NCBI RefSeq assembly: GCF_028294535.1
Contig: NZ_JAQBIE010000019.1
Span: 1-64,000 of the forward strand
Direction of reading: 5' to 3'
DNA length: 64,000 bases
DNA from: Paracoccus onchidii
GTDB taxonomy: Bacteria > Pseudomonadota > Alphaproteobacteria > Rhodobacterales > Rhodobacteraceae
The notes under the pieces are model-generated. The model had not been told where the DNA came from. It saw only the letters and a list, made by a program, of their open reading frames with translations, and ran no database searches. The position numbers were made by a program, and so were the translations under genes. How positions within the stretch are numbered: position 1 is the first letter of the stretch; the number at the start of each line of letters is the position of its first letter. Positions 8,918 to 17,361 of this stretch are shown here, one piece after another.

Positions 8918-9742
8918 TTATCCGTCGCGCTGCGCGCGCGGCTTGCGCCAGGGCAAAAGCACGGTTTCAGAACGTTGCAGAAGCGTGTCGATGATGACGC
9001 CCAGGCTGCCGATCGCGATGATCCCGACAAAGATCGTCGACACCGAGTCATTGTTCTGACCCTGCGAGATCAGAAAGCCCAAGCCGACCTTGCCAACCAC
9101 CAGCTCGGCTCCGACCAGCGCCATCCAGCCATTGCTGATTGCAATGCGCAGGCCGGTGAAGATGGCCGGCGCGGCGACAGGCACAACAACACGGCGCAGC
9201 ATCGCGCCCTGACCTGCGCCCAAGACCCGTGCCGCGCGAACGAGGATCGGATCGACCTGCTGCACACCCAATTGCGCATTGATGACACAAGCGGGAAAAG
9301 CCGCGATGAACACCACCATTGCCTGCGTCGCCGTTGACGCCCCAAACCACAGGATCGCGATCGGAACCCATGCAAAGGGTGGGATATAGCGCAGAACCTC
9401 GAAGATCGGGTTGAATACCGCGCGAAAGCCCGGAAGCCACGCAAACAGGATCCCGACCGGGACGCCAAGCAAAACAGCCGCCCCGACCCCCAATGCCCAA
9501 CGATAGAGCGAGGCGCCGACATGTCCGGCAAGGGTCGATCCACTGAATGGTTCGACGATCAGATTGCCAAAGCGTGCGACCACCTCGGCGGGCGACGGCA
9601 GGGTCATGGGGTCGATCCACCCCAGAACCGAGGTGGAAAGCGTCCACAAGATCAACAGCACCAGAAGCGACCCGGCGCCATAGATCAGTGGCAAACGAGA
9701 GCTGTCCGACGAACGGGTCCTGTTCAGAAAATTGATCCGCAT
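8918..9742 (-). CDS. ABC transporter permease, SsuC/TauC type (second copy)
   Basis: A 274-aa inner-membrane permease with about six hydrophobic segments. The cytoplasmic EAA loop is GAGQGAMLRRVVVPVAAP. The start at 9742 has GGAGG eight bases upstream and leaves 4 bp after the preceding permease stop; earlier in-frame Met codons at 9766 and 9799 lie inside that gene. Two different permease genes in one operon imply a heterodimeric channel, as in AtsB/AtsC-like arrangements, whereas classical Ssu/Tau systems use a homodimer. Confidence 0.9.
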   Translation of the reverse strand: MRINFLNRTRSSDSSRLPLIYGAGSLLVLLILWTLSTSVLGWIDPMTLPSPAEVVARFGNLIVEPFSGSTLAGHVGASLYRWALGVGAAVLLGVPVGILFAWLPGFRAVFNPIFEVLRYIPPFAWVPIAILWFGASTATQAMVVFIAAFPACVINAQLGVQQVDPILVRAARVLGAGQGAMLRRVVVPVAAPAIFTGLRIAISNGWMALVGAELVVGKVGLGFLISQGQNNDSVSTIFVGIIAIGSLGVIIDTLLQRSETVLLPWRKPRAQRDG

Positions 9743-9746
9743 CAGA

Positions 9747-10532
9747 TTATCCTCCGTTCCGGTCATTCTTGACCCAGGGCGCGAACATGCGCGCCGCAAG
9801 TCCCATCAGCGCCGACAGCATGACCCCCAACAAACCGATCAGCAGCATCGCGACCACCAGAACATCCGTGTCCAGCATCCTGGATGCGTTCAGCGCCACG
9901 TAACCAAGCCCCGCAGTTGCGGCCAGAAGTTCTGCTGCGACCAGGGTGGTCCAGGCATTCCCAAGGGCGATCCGGGCACCTGCCAGAAGGGTCGGAATTG
10001 CCGAGCGGATCACGATGCGGGTCAGGATCTTGCGATCATTCGCGCCGAGCGTGCGCCCGGCATCGATCAGCAATTTGTCAACGGAATAGACGGCATGCAT
10101 CGAATTCATGACCCACGGAACCAAGGCCGCGATAAAAACGACGAAAATCCGCGCGGCATCGCCAATGCCGATCCACAGCAAGGTCAACGGAATCCATGCC
10201 AGCGGTGGAACCGGGCGGATCAGCTGAAAAATCGGAAAGACGATCCATTTCAGGCGAGTCCACCACGCCATCGCGATGCCCAAAGGAACACCAACGATAC
10301 CGCCCAGAACCCAGCCCGCCAGAACGATGGATAGTGAACTGAGGATATGCCCCATCAATGTGCTGCCGATGTAAGGCCGCGACCAGAACATGATCAGCCG
10401 GTCCAGAACATCGCCCGGAGACGGAAAGAACAGCTCGGAAACGGGGCCGCCCTCTCGTGTCAGCCATGCCCAGATGGCGACCCATAGCAGGGTCGCCCCA
10501 GCACCGACGAATGCCACTTTATTGGATGTCAC
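9747..10532 (-). CDS. ABC transporter permease, SsuC/TauC type (first copy)
   Basis: A 261-aa permease with about six membrane segments and the EAA loop GANDRKILTRIVIRSAIP. Translation starts at GTG (10532) behind GGGAGGGGAG. It is the first gene of the eight-gene minus-strand operon and is divergent from lacI. The promoter and a LacI-type palindrome lie about 60-90 bp upstream. It pairs with the next permease to form the membrane channel of a sulfate-ester or sulfonate-like importer. Confidence 0.9.
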   Translation of the reverse strand: MTSNKVAFVGAGATLLWVAIWAWLTREGGPVSELFFPSPGDVLDRLIMFWSRPYIGSTLMGHILSSLSIVLAGWVLGGIVGVPLGIAMAWWTRLKWIVFPIFQLIRPVPPLAWIPLTLLWIGIGDAARIFVVFIAALVPWVMNSMHAVYSVDKLLIDAGRTLGANDRKILTRIVIRSAIPTLLAGARIALGNAWTTLVAAELLAATAGLGYVALNASRMLDTDVLVVAMLLIGLLGVMLSALMGLAARMFAPWVKNDRNGG

Positions 10533-10594
10533 AAGCTCCCCTCCCTGTCGCAGCCATCGCGGCGTCGTTGGATACGCCGCATCGTTGCGAACAG

Positions 10595-10623
10595 ACGGTA
10601 ACGAATTAAACGTTTAACTGTCA
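10595..10623 (-). promoter_or_regulatory. Promoter of the ABC-sulfatase operon with LacI-type operator
   Basis: Reading the minus strand, TTGACA (10618-10623) is a perfect -35 box. After 17 bp comes a weak -10 (TTACCG, 10595-10600). The spacer contains the perfect 12-bp palindrome TTAAACGTTTAA (10605-10616) with the central CG typical of LacI-family operators. A repressor bound there would block polymerase directly. The divergent lacI gene starts 216 bp away. Confidence 0.6.
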
Positions 10624-10800
10624 ATCAGAGTCTTTGCACGATCTTGGATAAACAGAGGAATTACTACGTATACATTTGTTATATCTTGATAATTTTTACA
10701 CTCAAGGGAGATCAAGGCGAGAAACTTTTCGCCCAAAAGGAATGAAGGACTGCAGGTTTTTCTTGATTTACTTGGATATTTCGATAATCGTTATCCCATT

Positions 10801-10810
10801 AGAACGTTCT
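10801..10810. promoter_or_regulatory. Palindrome AGAACGTTCT upstream of lacI
   Basis: A perfect 10-bp palindrome with an AACGTT core ends 28 bp before the lacI start codon. It shares the AACGTT centre with the TTAAACGTTTAA palindrome of the divergent promoter, so it may be an autoregulatory site for the same repressor. The 215-bp leader between the two is AT-rich and may hold the lacI promoter; I cannot choose one set of boxes. Confidence 0.4.
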
Positions 10811-10838
10811 GCAACGGCCCAATCAACGGCGGGAAAAA

Positions 10839-11882
10839 ATGAAGAATGCCTCGAAAGCACCGCAGCCGGGTCGCCGCGCCTCGATCAAGGATGTCGCGGC
10901 CCGGGCAGGTGTTTCGACGGCCACCGTATCGCATGTCTTCTCGGGCAAGAAACATGTGAATGAGGCTTTGGAAAAGCGCGTCCGCGCCGCCGCCAGGGAA
11001 CTGGACTATTCGGTTGATCGCGTCGCGTCGCGGCTGCGATCTGGCAAGGCCAAGGTGATTGCGGTCATGGTGCCAGATCTGGAAGACCTGTTCCTCAGCC
11101 GTTTTGTTTCGCGGATCGAGGCGCAGGCCGAGGATTCGGGGTTCGAGGTCATCTTGTCATGCTCGCGCAACGATCCCGAACTGGAACGCACCCGTTTGCG
11201 CGCAATGCTGGCCTGGCGCCCGACCGGGCTGGTCTTTGTCCCTTGCCATGAAGAGCTGCCCATGGAGGTGTTTCGGGACCACCCCGACCTGCCGATCATC
11301 GGCGCCGACCGTGTAAACCCCAGCCTGACCCCATTTGATACGGTGACCGTCGACAATTACGGATCAGGCTGGACCGCGGCGGACAATCTGATCCTCAAGG
11401 GCGCAAAAAAGATCCTGATGCTGAGTTCGATCACGGAAATCGCGACGATTCGCGAACGGATCCGTGGCGCCCGGGAACGAATTGAACGCGAGCGGGATGT
11501 GGAATTGCAGGTTCTGGCCGTCGGGTCGGAACCCACCCGTGGCGCCGAGAAGCTGACCGAATGGTTCGGCGAGCATGGCTTGCCCGATGCGGTGATCAGC
11601 CTGACGAATGTCATGACCTTGGCGGCGCTGGCAACCTTTGCGCAGATCGGGATCGAAGCCCCCGATGACCTGCTTCTGATCGGATATCACGATTCGCTTT
11701 GGATGACGGCACGCAAAGTTCCGATTACCACCGTCTCGTTGCCCATCGATGACGTGGCGCGTGCCGTCTGGCAGCGGCTGGAAAGCCGGGTGGCAGGTGA
11801 CAGTTCGCCCAATCGCAATACAGTTCTTTCCACCACCCTGATCGAACGCGACACCACTTTGGGGCGCCGGCCCTCGCGCTGA
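10839..11882 (+). CDS. LacI-family transcriptional regulator
   Basis: A 347-aa regulator. The N-terminal helix-turn-helix reads SIKDVAARAGVSTATVSHVF, followed by the hinge helix region VDRVASRLRSGK at about residues 60-72. A periplasmic-binding-like effector domain runs from about 73 to 340 and contains the GYHDSLW strand-turn. It is divergent from the ABC-sulfatase-kinase operon and convergent with uxuA (10 bp apart). It most likely represses the sulfatase operon through the palindrome at 10605-10616, with a sugar or polyol derivative as inducer. Whether it also touches the glucuronide genes is unknown. Confidence 0.93.
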   Translation: MKNASKAPQPGRRASIKDVAARAGVSTATVSHVFSGKKHVNEALEKRVRAAARELDYSVDRVASRLRSGKAKVIAVMVPDLEDLFLSRFVSRIEAQAEDSGFEVILSCSRNDPELERTRLRAMLAWRPTGLVFVPCHEELPMEVFRDHPDLPIIGADRVNPSLTPFDTVTVDNYGSGWTAADNLILKGAKKILMLSSITEIATIRERIRGARERIERERDVELQVLAVGSEPTRGAEKLTEWFGEHGLPDAVISLTNVMTLAALATFAQIGIEAPDDLLLIGYHDSLWMTARKVPITTVSLPIDDVARAVWQRLESRVAGDSSPNRNTVLSTTLIERDTTLGRRPSR

Positions 11883-11892
11883 TCCGCCGGCC

Positions 11893-13056
11893 CTAAAGGA
11901 ACCGTTCGACCGCGTGCATGACACCGCGCAATTCGGCCAATCCGCGCAGACGCCCAATGGCCGGATAGCCCGGCGCGCCGCCTGGGCGGCGGTGATCATC
12001 CAGCAATTGATGGCCATGATCGGGGCGAAATGGCAGGATCACCCCGCGACTGCGTTGAATTTCCAGCGCTGCTCGCACGATCTCGACCATATCAACATCG
12101 CCGTCAAGGTGATCTGCTTCGTGAAACGACAGGCCGTCCGCCTCGCGACGGGTCGCGCGAAGATGCAGGAAATGCACCCTTTCGCCATGCGCGCGCAGCA
12201 TCGCCGCAAGGTCATTATCCGCGCGCACGCCATACGAACCCGTACAGAACGTGAACCCGTTGCATGGGCTATCCGAAATATCAGCGATAAAGCGCATGTC
12301 CTGCGCCGTCGACACAATGCGCGGCAGACCGAACAAGGGGCGCGGAGGATCGTCAGGATGGATCGCAAGCACGACCCCCGCCTCTTCTGCTGCGGGCAGA
12401 ACATGGCGCAGAAAGGCGGCAAGGTTCTGACGCAAGTGGTCGGCGTCAATATCACGATAGCGGGCAAGGTGGTCCCGGAACTGATCCAGCGTATAGGTTT
12501 CCTCGGCGCCGGGAAGACCCGCAAGGATCGTATCGGTCAATGCCTGACGATCCGATGCAGACAGGGTTTCGGCACGCTCTGCTGCCAGGGCGACGATCTC
12601 GGGCGGGTGCTCGTTGACTGCGCCTCCACGGGCAAGCACATGAATGTCGAACAGTGCGAAATCCACAGCATCAAAGCGCAGGCACCGCGCGCCGCTTGGC
12701 AATGGATAGGACAGATTCGTGCGGGTCCAGTCCAGCACCGGCATGAAATTGTAACACACCGTCCGGATACCACAGGCACCAAGGTTGCGAACCGATTGGG
12801 CCCAGGCATCCGCATAACGTTCCCAACCTGGCGCTGCGGTCTTGATATCTTCATGCACGGGGATGCTTTCGACCACATCCCAATCCAACCCGGCTTGTTC
12901 GATATTTGTTTTCAGGTCCCGAATTTCGTTTTCGGGCCAAATAGTTCCGTTAGGAAGGTGATGTAATGCCGAAACAATGCCCTCGGCACCCGCCTGACGA
13001 ATTTCGGCAAGTGAGATTGCATCATTGGGCCCAAACCAGCGCCATGTCTGCTTCAC
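11893..13056 (-). CDS. uxuA: D-mannonate dehydratase UxuA
   Basis: A 387-aa cytoplasmic enzyme that dehydrates D-mannonate to 2-keto-3-deoxygluconate. The opening MKQTWRWFGPNDAISLAEIRQAGAEGIVSALHH is the family N-terminus. The metal-site region includes AIHPDDPP and GFTFCTGSYG, and the C-terminus carries RPDHGHQLLDD, all characteristic of UxuA. Length fits the family. The start is GTG (13056) behind AGGAG. It is the last gene of dctP-uidA-gntR-uxuA, 18 bp after gntR. The product would need KdgK and KDPG aldolase, which are not in this window. Confidence 0.96.
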   Translation of the reverse strand: MKQTWRWFGPNDAISLAEIRQAGAEGIVSALHHLPNGTIWPENEIRDLKTNIEQAGLDWDVVESIPVHEDIKTAAPGWERYADAWAQSVRNLGACGIRTVCYNFMPVLDWTRTNLSYPLPSGARCLRFDAVDFALFDIHVLARGGAVNEHPPEIVALAAERAETLSASDRQALTDTILAGLPGAEETYTLDQFRDHLARYRDIDADHLRQNLAAFLRHVLPAAEEAGVVLAIHPDDPPRPLFGLPRIVSTAQDMRFIADISDSPCNGFTFCTGSYGVRADNDLAAMLRAHGERVHFLHLRATRREADGLSFHEADHLDGDVDMVEIVRAALEIQRSRGVILPFRPDHGHQLLDDHRRPGGAPGYPAIGRLRGLAELRGVMHAVERFL

Positions 13057-13074
13057 ATCATACTCCTGTCAAAC

Positions 13075-13824
13075 TTATAGTGTCCGCGCCGTTCGCGCGG
13101 TCGAGAACAGAAAGCCGTCAAAGGACGGATCCTCAGAATCGGACAATTGCATCAGCGTTTCACTGACATTGCCCAGATGGTCACGCATGGCCTGACGGGC
13201 GCGCGCGCAATCGCGGGCGCGCAGCGCATCCAGAATGGCCTGATGATCGTCCAGCCAACGGCTGCGATAGGTGTCATCAAAGATCCGGCTATGCAGCTGC
13301 GCCCACATCCGGCTACGATTGCGCAGGTTCCAAAGGTCACTGACCATCTTGACCAGAACGCCGTTCTGTGTGGCCTCGGCGATCAGCAAATGAAACCGTT
13401 GGTCGCTTTGATAATCGTCCCGCCCCTCGGTGATGCTGCGGCGCTCATCGTCAAGCGCTTCTCGCATGGCGATGATATCCGCCTTTGTGACGGTGGCCGC
13501 GGCCAGTCCGGCAACAGCGCTTTCCAGGACCATTCGCGCTTCCAGCAGCTCGAAAGGCCCGATGTCGTCTTCGGTCTCTGGCGCCGTCGCGGTATCGGGC
13601 GCACCTTCCTGCAGATAGACCCCCGATCCCTGGCGCACCTGCACCAGACCTTCTACTTCGAGCATGATGATCGCATCGCGCACAAGGCTGCGCCCGACCC
13701 CCAACCGCAATGCAATTTGCCGCTCGGTCAGGATCCGATCCCCCGGCTGCACCCCTTCGGCACGGATCAGCTGGCGCAGTTCGGCGGCCACATCCTGATA
13801 GCGGCGCTGAGGGGCATCACTCAT
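13075..13824 (-). CDS. GntR-family (FCD) regulator, probable uronate repressor
   Basis: A 249-aa regulator with an N-terminal winged helix (LRQLIRAEGVQPGDRILTERQIALRLGVG, residues about 17-45) and a C-terminal all-helical FCD ligand domain. The start at 13824 overlaps the uidA stop by 8 bp, which implies coupled translation; upstream in-frame Met codons lie within uidA. Being inside the glucuronide operon, it probably represses both divergent arms, like E. coli UxuR/ExuR, with a uronate as inducer. A matching operator candidate is at 16725-16741. Confidence 0.9.
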   Translation of the reverse strand: MSDAPQRRYQDVAAELRQLIRAEGVQPGDRILTERQIALRLGVGRSLVRDAIIMLEVEGLVQVRQGSGVYLQEGAPDTATAPETEDDIGPFELLEARMVLESAVAGLAAATVTKADIIAMREALDDERRSITEGRDDYQSDQRFHLLIAEATQNGVLVKMVSDLWNLRNRSRMWAQLHSRIFDDTYRSRWLDDHQAILDALRARDCARARQAMRDHLGNVSETLMQLSDSEDPSFDGFLFSTARTARTL

Positions 13825-15607
13825 GGCCCTGACCCTGCGCATGCCGGGCGTAGAACTCGGCCAGAATATCGAACGCCGCCTTGCGCGTGACCTTATCTGC
13901 GGCAATCAGTCCCTTGCGGTTCCAGCCACGCTGATAAATGCCCTGGCGGCGTTCGGTTCTGAAATCATACAGAATCCAGGGCGACATGCCCTTCACATAA
14001 CCCAGCCGGGCCAGCGTTGATGTTTGCTTGCGATAAATCTCTGCCTGATATGCTTCGGAGAACAACCCCTCGGACGGACCTTCGGCGGTAATATCGGCAT
14101 CGGCACCGGTTTCGGAGATGACAACCGGGCGATCCGGGTTCGAGTTCCGGCCGATCCGCTCGAGATCATCGAAATCCTCGTCATACCATCCATAATATTC
14201 ATTGATACCAATAATATCGAGATGGTCGGCCAGACGATCCTCGATCCGCAACGTCTGATGGTTGACCAGACATGCCGCGGCGATAAGGCGGGTCGGATCC
14301 ATGGCACGTGCCTGCGCAGCCAGACCCGACATGAAGGCAAGACGGGCATCGGTATCGGCGTTCTCATTGCCAATCGACCAGATCACCACCGAAGCGCGGT
14401 TGCGGTCGCGACGGATCAGCTCGGCCAGCTGATTTTCCGCGTCAGCGCGGGTAGCGGGATTGGCAAAATCAATGGCCCAATACACGGGAATCTCGGCCCA
14501 GATCAGGATGCCCCGTTCATCCGCAAGCTGCGCTGCGCGTTCATGATGGGGATAATGCGCCAGCCGCATAAAGTTGCAGTTCAGGTCACGCGCATGATCG
14601 AAGCGACGAATCAGATCCGCCTCGTTCGTCACTTTCCCCAATTCGCGATCATCCTCGTGCACCGCGATTCCGCGCAGCCAGATCGGCTTGCCGTTCAGCA
14701 GGATATCGGTGCCGCGCCGCTGGATCTGGCGAAAGCCGACGCGATCGCGCACCTCATCGGCGCCAGCCGTCAATGTCACATCATAAAGATGCGGATTTTC
14801 GGGCGACCACAATTGCGGGGATGCCTCGACCTCTATGGTTCCGACCCCATCGACCAAAGGAATATCGATCTGAATCAGGCCCTTGATATCAAGATGCGCG
14901 TGATCGGCACCTTCGACCTCGACCCGCACCGAAATGCGATCATAGGAATCCGGTGCAAGTGACAGAACCAGATCGCGAATGACGGTCTTGGGCGTTTCAA
15001 ACAACGAAACCTCGCGGTACACACCGCCATAATTGAACCAGTCGGTGTTCTGCATCGGCACCCGGTCGGCCTGCCGGCGATTGTCAACGAACAGCATCAG
15101 CCAGTTGCGGCCTGGCTGCGCATGATCCGTCAGCTCGACAAAAAACGGCGTTGACGCACCCAGATGATTGCCGAGGAATTTACCGTTCAGAAACACCTTG
15201 CAGTCATAACTGGCTGCACCGACGCGCAGGAACAGGCGCCCGTCAGGGTCAGGGTCCAGATCGACGGCGCGAGTATACCACGACCCGCCTTCAAAGAAGT
15301 ACCATTTGTCCTGAAGTATCTGCCAATTGGACGGCACCGGAACCGTTTCGCCCATATAGGGATCATAATCCCAAGGCTCGATACGATTCACGGGTGTTTC
15401 AGGCTGCATCGCGAACCATTTCTGACGCAAACCCGTATCCAACAGATCAACGCAGAAATTCCAGTCTCCGTCCAGCGATCGCACAGGGCGACCGCCGGTA
15501 AAGATCATCGTCTGGTGGTTCAGGCTGCGCGTATCGTACGCAGAGCCGTAACCTTCGTCGTGAAGGGCCGCCAAGGCGTTTTCAGCAAGTTCGGAACGTT
15601 CCAGCAT
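13817..15607 (-). CDS. uidA: Beta-glucuronidase (GH2)
   Basis: A 596-aa glycoside hydrolase family 2 enzyme close in length to E. coli UidA (603 aa). It has the N-terminal sugar-binding and immunoglobulin-like domains, then a TIM barrel. The acid/base is E415 in SIGNENAD and the nucleophile E499 in VISETGAD. The N-x-K motif that recognises the glucuronate carboxylate is present (N563-R-K565), which separates true glucuronidases from GH2 galactosidases. The NEYYGWY strand also matches UidA. There is no signal peptide, so it acts on imported glucuronides. It lies 17 bp downstream of dctP and releases glucuronate for UxaC-UxuB-UxuA. Confidence 0.95.
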   Translation of the reverse strand: MLERSELAENALAALHDEGYGSAYDTRSLNHQTMIFTGGRPVRSLDGDWNFCVDLLDTGLRQKWFAMQPETPVNRIEPWDYDPYMGETVPVPSNWQILQDKWYFFEGGSWYTRAVDLDPDPDGRLFLRVGAASYDCKVFLNGKFLGNHLGASTPFFVELTDHAQPGRNWLMLFVDNRRQADRVPMQNTDWFNYGGVYREVSLFETPKTVIRDLVLSLAPDSYDRISVRVEVEGADHAHLDIKGLIQIDIPLVDGVGTIEVEASPQLWSPENPHLYDVTLTAGADEVRDRVGFRQIQRRGTDILLNGKPIWLRGIAVHEDDRELGKVTNEADLIRRFDHARDLNCNFMRLAHYPHHERAAQLADERGILIWAEIPVYWAIDFANPATRADAENQLAELIRRDRNRASVVIWSIGNENADTDARLAFMSGLAAQARAMDPTRLIAAACLVNHQTLRIEDRLADHLDIIGINEYYGWYDEDFDDLERIGRNSNPDRPVVISETGADADITAEGPSEGLFSEAYQAEIYRKQTSTLARLGYVKGMSPWILYDFRTERRQGIYQRGWNRKGLIAADKVTRKAAFDILAEFYARHAQGQGHE

Positions 15608-15624
15608 GACGGCCCCCTACGTAT

Positions 15625-16605
15625 TTATTGTGCCGCTGCGCGGATCTGATCGACCAGTTCCGCCAGTTCGGGGTTGTCGGCGGTGGCCTCGTCATACATC
15701 GGCTGGACGGCCTCGATGAACGGCGCTTTGTCCACTTCGTGGATTTCGACGCCCATATCCGCCTGAGCCTCTTGGATCGCGGCATCCGAGGCTTTCTTCC
15801 ATTCTTCGCTGTGGAAGGTCATCGAGTTCTTGGCGGCTGTCGCCAGGGCTGTTTTCTCGTCTTCGGACAAACCGTCCCAGGCGCAGTTCGAAATGAACAC
15901 GACCGACGGAATCATCGTGTGTTCATCAAGCGAGAAATGCTTTGAAACTTCGCCATGGCGTGCGGTGGTCAATGCGGTCGGATTGTTTTCCGCACCGTCG
16001 ACAACACCTTGCTGCAACGCCGAATACAATTCACCCCAACCGATCGGGGTCGGGTTGGCACCCAGCAACTCGACCATCCGAACCGCCGAAGGGCTGGGCT
16101 GGACGCGAATCTTCATGCCTTTCAGATCATCCGGGCTGAGAATGGCCTTGTTGGTATAGAAGGATCGTGCGCCTTCCGTGTAATAGGCTAGGCCGCGAAT
16201 GCCCGAATCTGCCGCCTTGTCCAGCACCGACTGACCGATATCGCCGGTAATGATGTTCTGGAAGTGGTCTTCGCTTTGGAACATGTATGGCAGGTTGAAC
16301 GCCGCATAGACGGGCGCGAATGCCTCCAGCTCAGAGGTGTTGGACTTGGCCATATCCAGCGAACAGTTCTGGACCTGTTCGGTCGATTCGCGTTGCGAGC
16401 CCAGCTGACCGTTCGGGTAGATGCGGATTTTCAGCGAACCGCCAGTCGCCTCCTCGACCTCATCAGCCATCTTCTGCATCGAAATATGCACGGGATGGTC
16501 GTCGGGGTTGTTGTGGTTGAGGCGCAGCGTCTTGGCGTCAGCCGATGCAGCGATTGCCAGCATCGACAATGCGGTCGTGGCGGCCAGCGTCTTGGCAGTG
16601 TTCAT
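15625..16605 (-). CDS. TRAP transporter periplasmic binding protein DctP family (uronide/uronate)
   Basis: A 326-aa extracytoplasmic solute receptor. The start at 16605 gives a signal peptide (MNTAKTLAATTALSMLAIAASADA) behind AGGGAGGG. The mature protein shows the DctP features RLNHNNPDDHPVHISMQ, FPNGQLGSQRE-like IYPNGQLGSQRE and the carboxylate-binding Arg region KGMKIRVQPSP. It is the first gene of the minus arm and is divergent from dctQ-dctM, so the three TRAP subunits are split across two transcripts. Context indicates a glucuronide or glucuronate ligand. Confidence 0.92.
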   Translation of the reverse strand: MNTAKTLAATTALSMLAIAASADAKTLRLNHNNPDDHPVHISMQKMADEVEEATGGSLKIRIYPNGQLGSQRESTEQVQNCSLDMAKSNTSELEAFAPVYAAFNLPYMFQSEDHFQNIITGDIGQSVLDKAADSGIRGLAYYTEGARSFYTNKAILSPDDLKGMKIRVQPSPSAVRMVELLGANPTPIGWGELYSALQQGVVDGAENNPTALTTARHGEVSKHFSLDEHTMIPSVVFISNCAWDGLSEDEKTALATAAKNSMTFHSEEWKKASDAAIQEAQADMGVEIHEVDKAPFIEAVQPMYDEATADNPELAELVDQIRAAAQ

Positions 16606-16708
16606 GAATTCCCTCCCTGAGAGCAAGCGACGGGATCCCCGTCGATCAGATGTAAAGCCGGTTGCAGAACAACGTCCCGGGCAAGTTGGGCCACCAATCA
16701 GCAAAGAT

Positions 16709-16741
16709 GTCAACCAAAATTGGCAAATTGGTTGACCATTT
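16709..16741. promoter_or_regulatory. UxuR/ExuR-like GntR operator in the divergent dctP/dctQ region
   Basis: The sequence AAATTGGTTGACCATTT (16725-16741) closely matches the known E. coli UxuR/ExuR consensus of the form AAATTGGT-N2-ACCAATTT. A second half-site GTCAACCAA (16709-16717) forms a 9-bp inverted repeat with TTGGTTGAC (16728-16736). The element sits in the 237-bp space between the divergent dctP and dctQ genes, where one repressor could control both arms. The GntR gene in the minus arm is the natural candidate. Confidence 0.65.
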
Positions 16742-16842
16742 CTTCCACCTTCTGCATTCTGCGCGCGATTGAACGGGCGAATATGCCCAGAGGTGGGAGG
16801 AAGGAACGCCATGCCACATCAAGTTATCGCAGAGGTGCAGCC

Positions 16843-17361
16843 ATGAGGCGCGCCGCCGACAGCCTGCTGCGTTTCGGCATCATCGCGGTATTTCTGGTCC
16901 TGCTGGTCTGCGTGACCTGGCAGGTGATCAGCCGTTACATGCTGGGCACCCCATCGACCACCACCGACGAGCTTGCGCGCTTTCTGTTCATGTGGCTGGC
17001 CCTGGTCGGAGGGGCATACACATATGGTCAGGGGCGCCATCTGGCCATCGACCTGCTGCCCCAAAGCATGACCGGCCCCAAACGCAGAATGATCGAAGCG
17101 TTGATCACCCTGCTGATCGCCCTTTTCGCGACCATGATCATGGTCTGGGGTGGCGGTCAGCTGATGCAGCGAACTCTGGCATCGGGCCAGATTTCGCCGG
17201 CGCTGCAATTGCCTATGGGCTGGGTTTATGGGGCGATTCCCTTGTCAGGGCTGATCATCCTTGCTTACGCCATAGGCAACCTGATCCAGATCGGCCGCGG
17301 AAAAACGATCCTTAGCCAACCCGAAGAGGCATTGCCCGCAACCAAGGAGGCGGGGCTATGA
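16843..17361 (+). CDS. TRAP transporter small permease DctQ
   Basis: A 172-aa inner-membrane protein with four hydrophobic segments and the DctQ signature EL.RFLFMWLALVGG followed by GRHLAIDLL. I chose the ATG at 16843 (AGAGGTG upstream); the frame is open from 16720 but that part overlaps the promoter and operator region. It opens the plus arm dctQ-dctM-GH31-uxuB-uxaC and overlaps dctM by 4 bp. It works with DctM and with DctP from the divergent arm. Confidence 0.92.
   Translation: MRRAADSLLRFGIIAVFLVLLVCVTWQVISRYMLGTPSTTTDELARFLFMWLALVGGAYTYGQGRHLAIDLLPQSMTGPKRRMIEALITLLIALFATMIMVWGGGQLMQRTLASGQISPALQLPMGWVYGAIPLSGLIILAYAIGNLIQIGRGKTILSQPEEALPATKEAGL

Noticed and set aside
10676..10963. 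Plus-strand frame overlapping the lacI start
   Set aside because: It runs into lacI in a different frame; the lacI helix-turn-helix frame is clearly the coding one.
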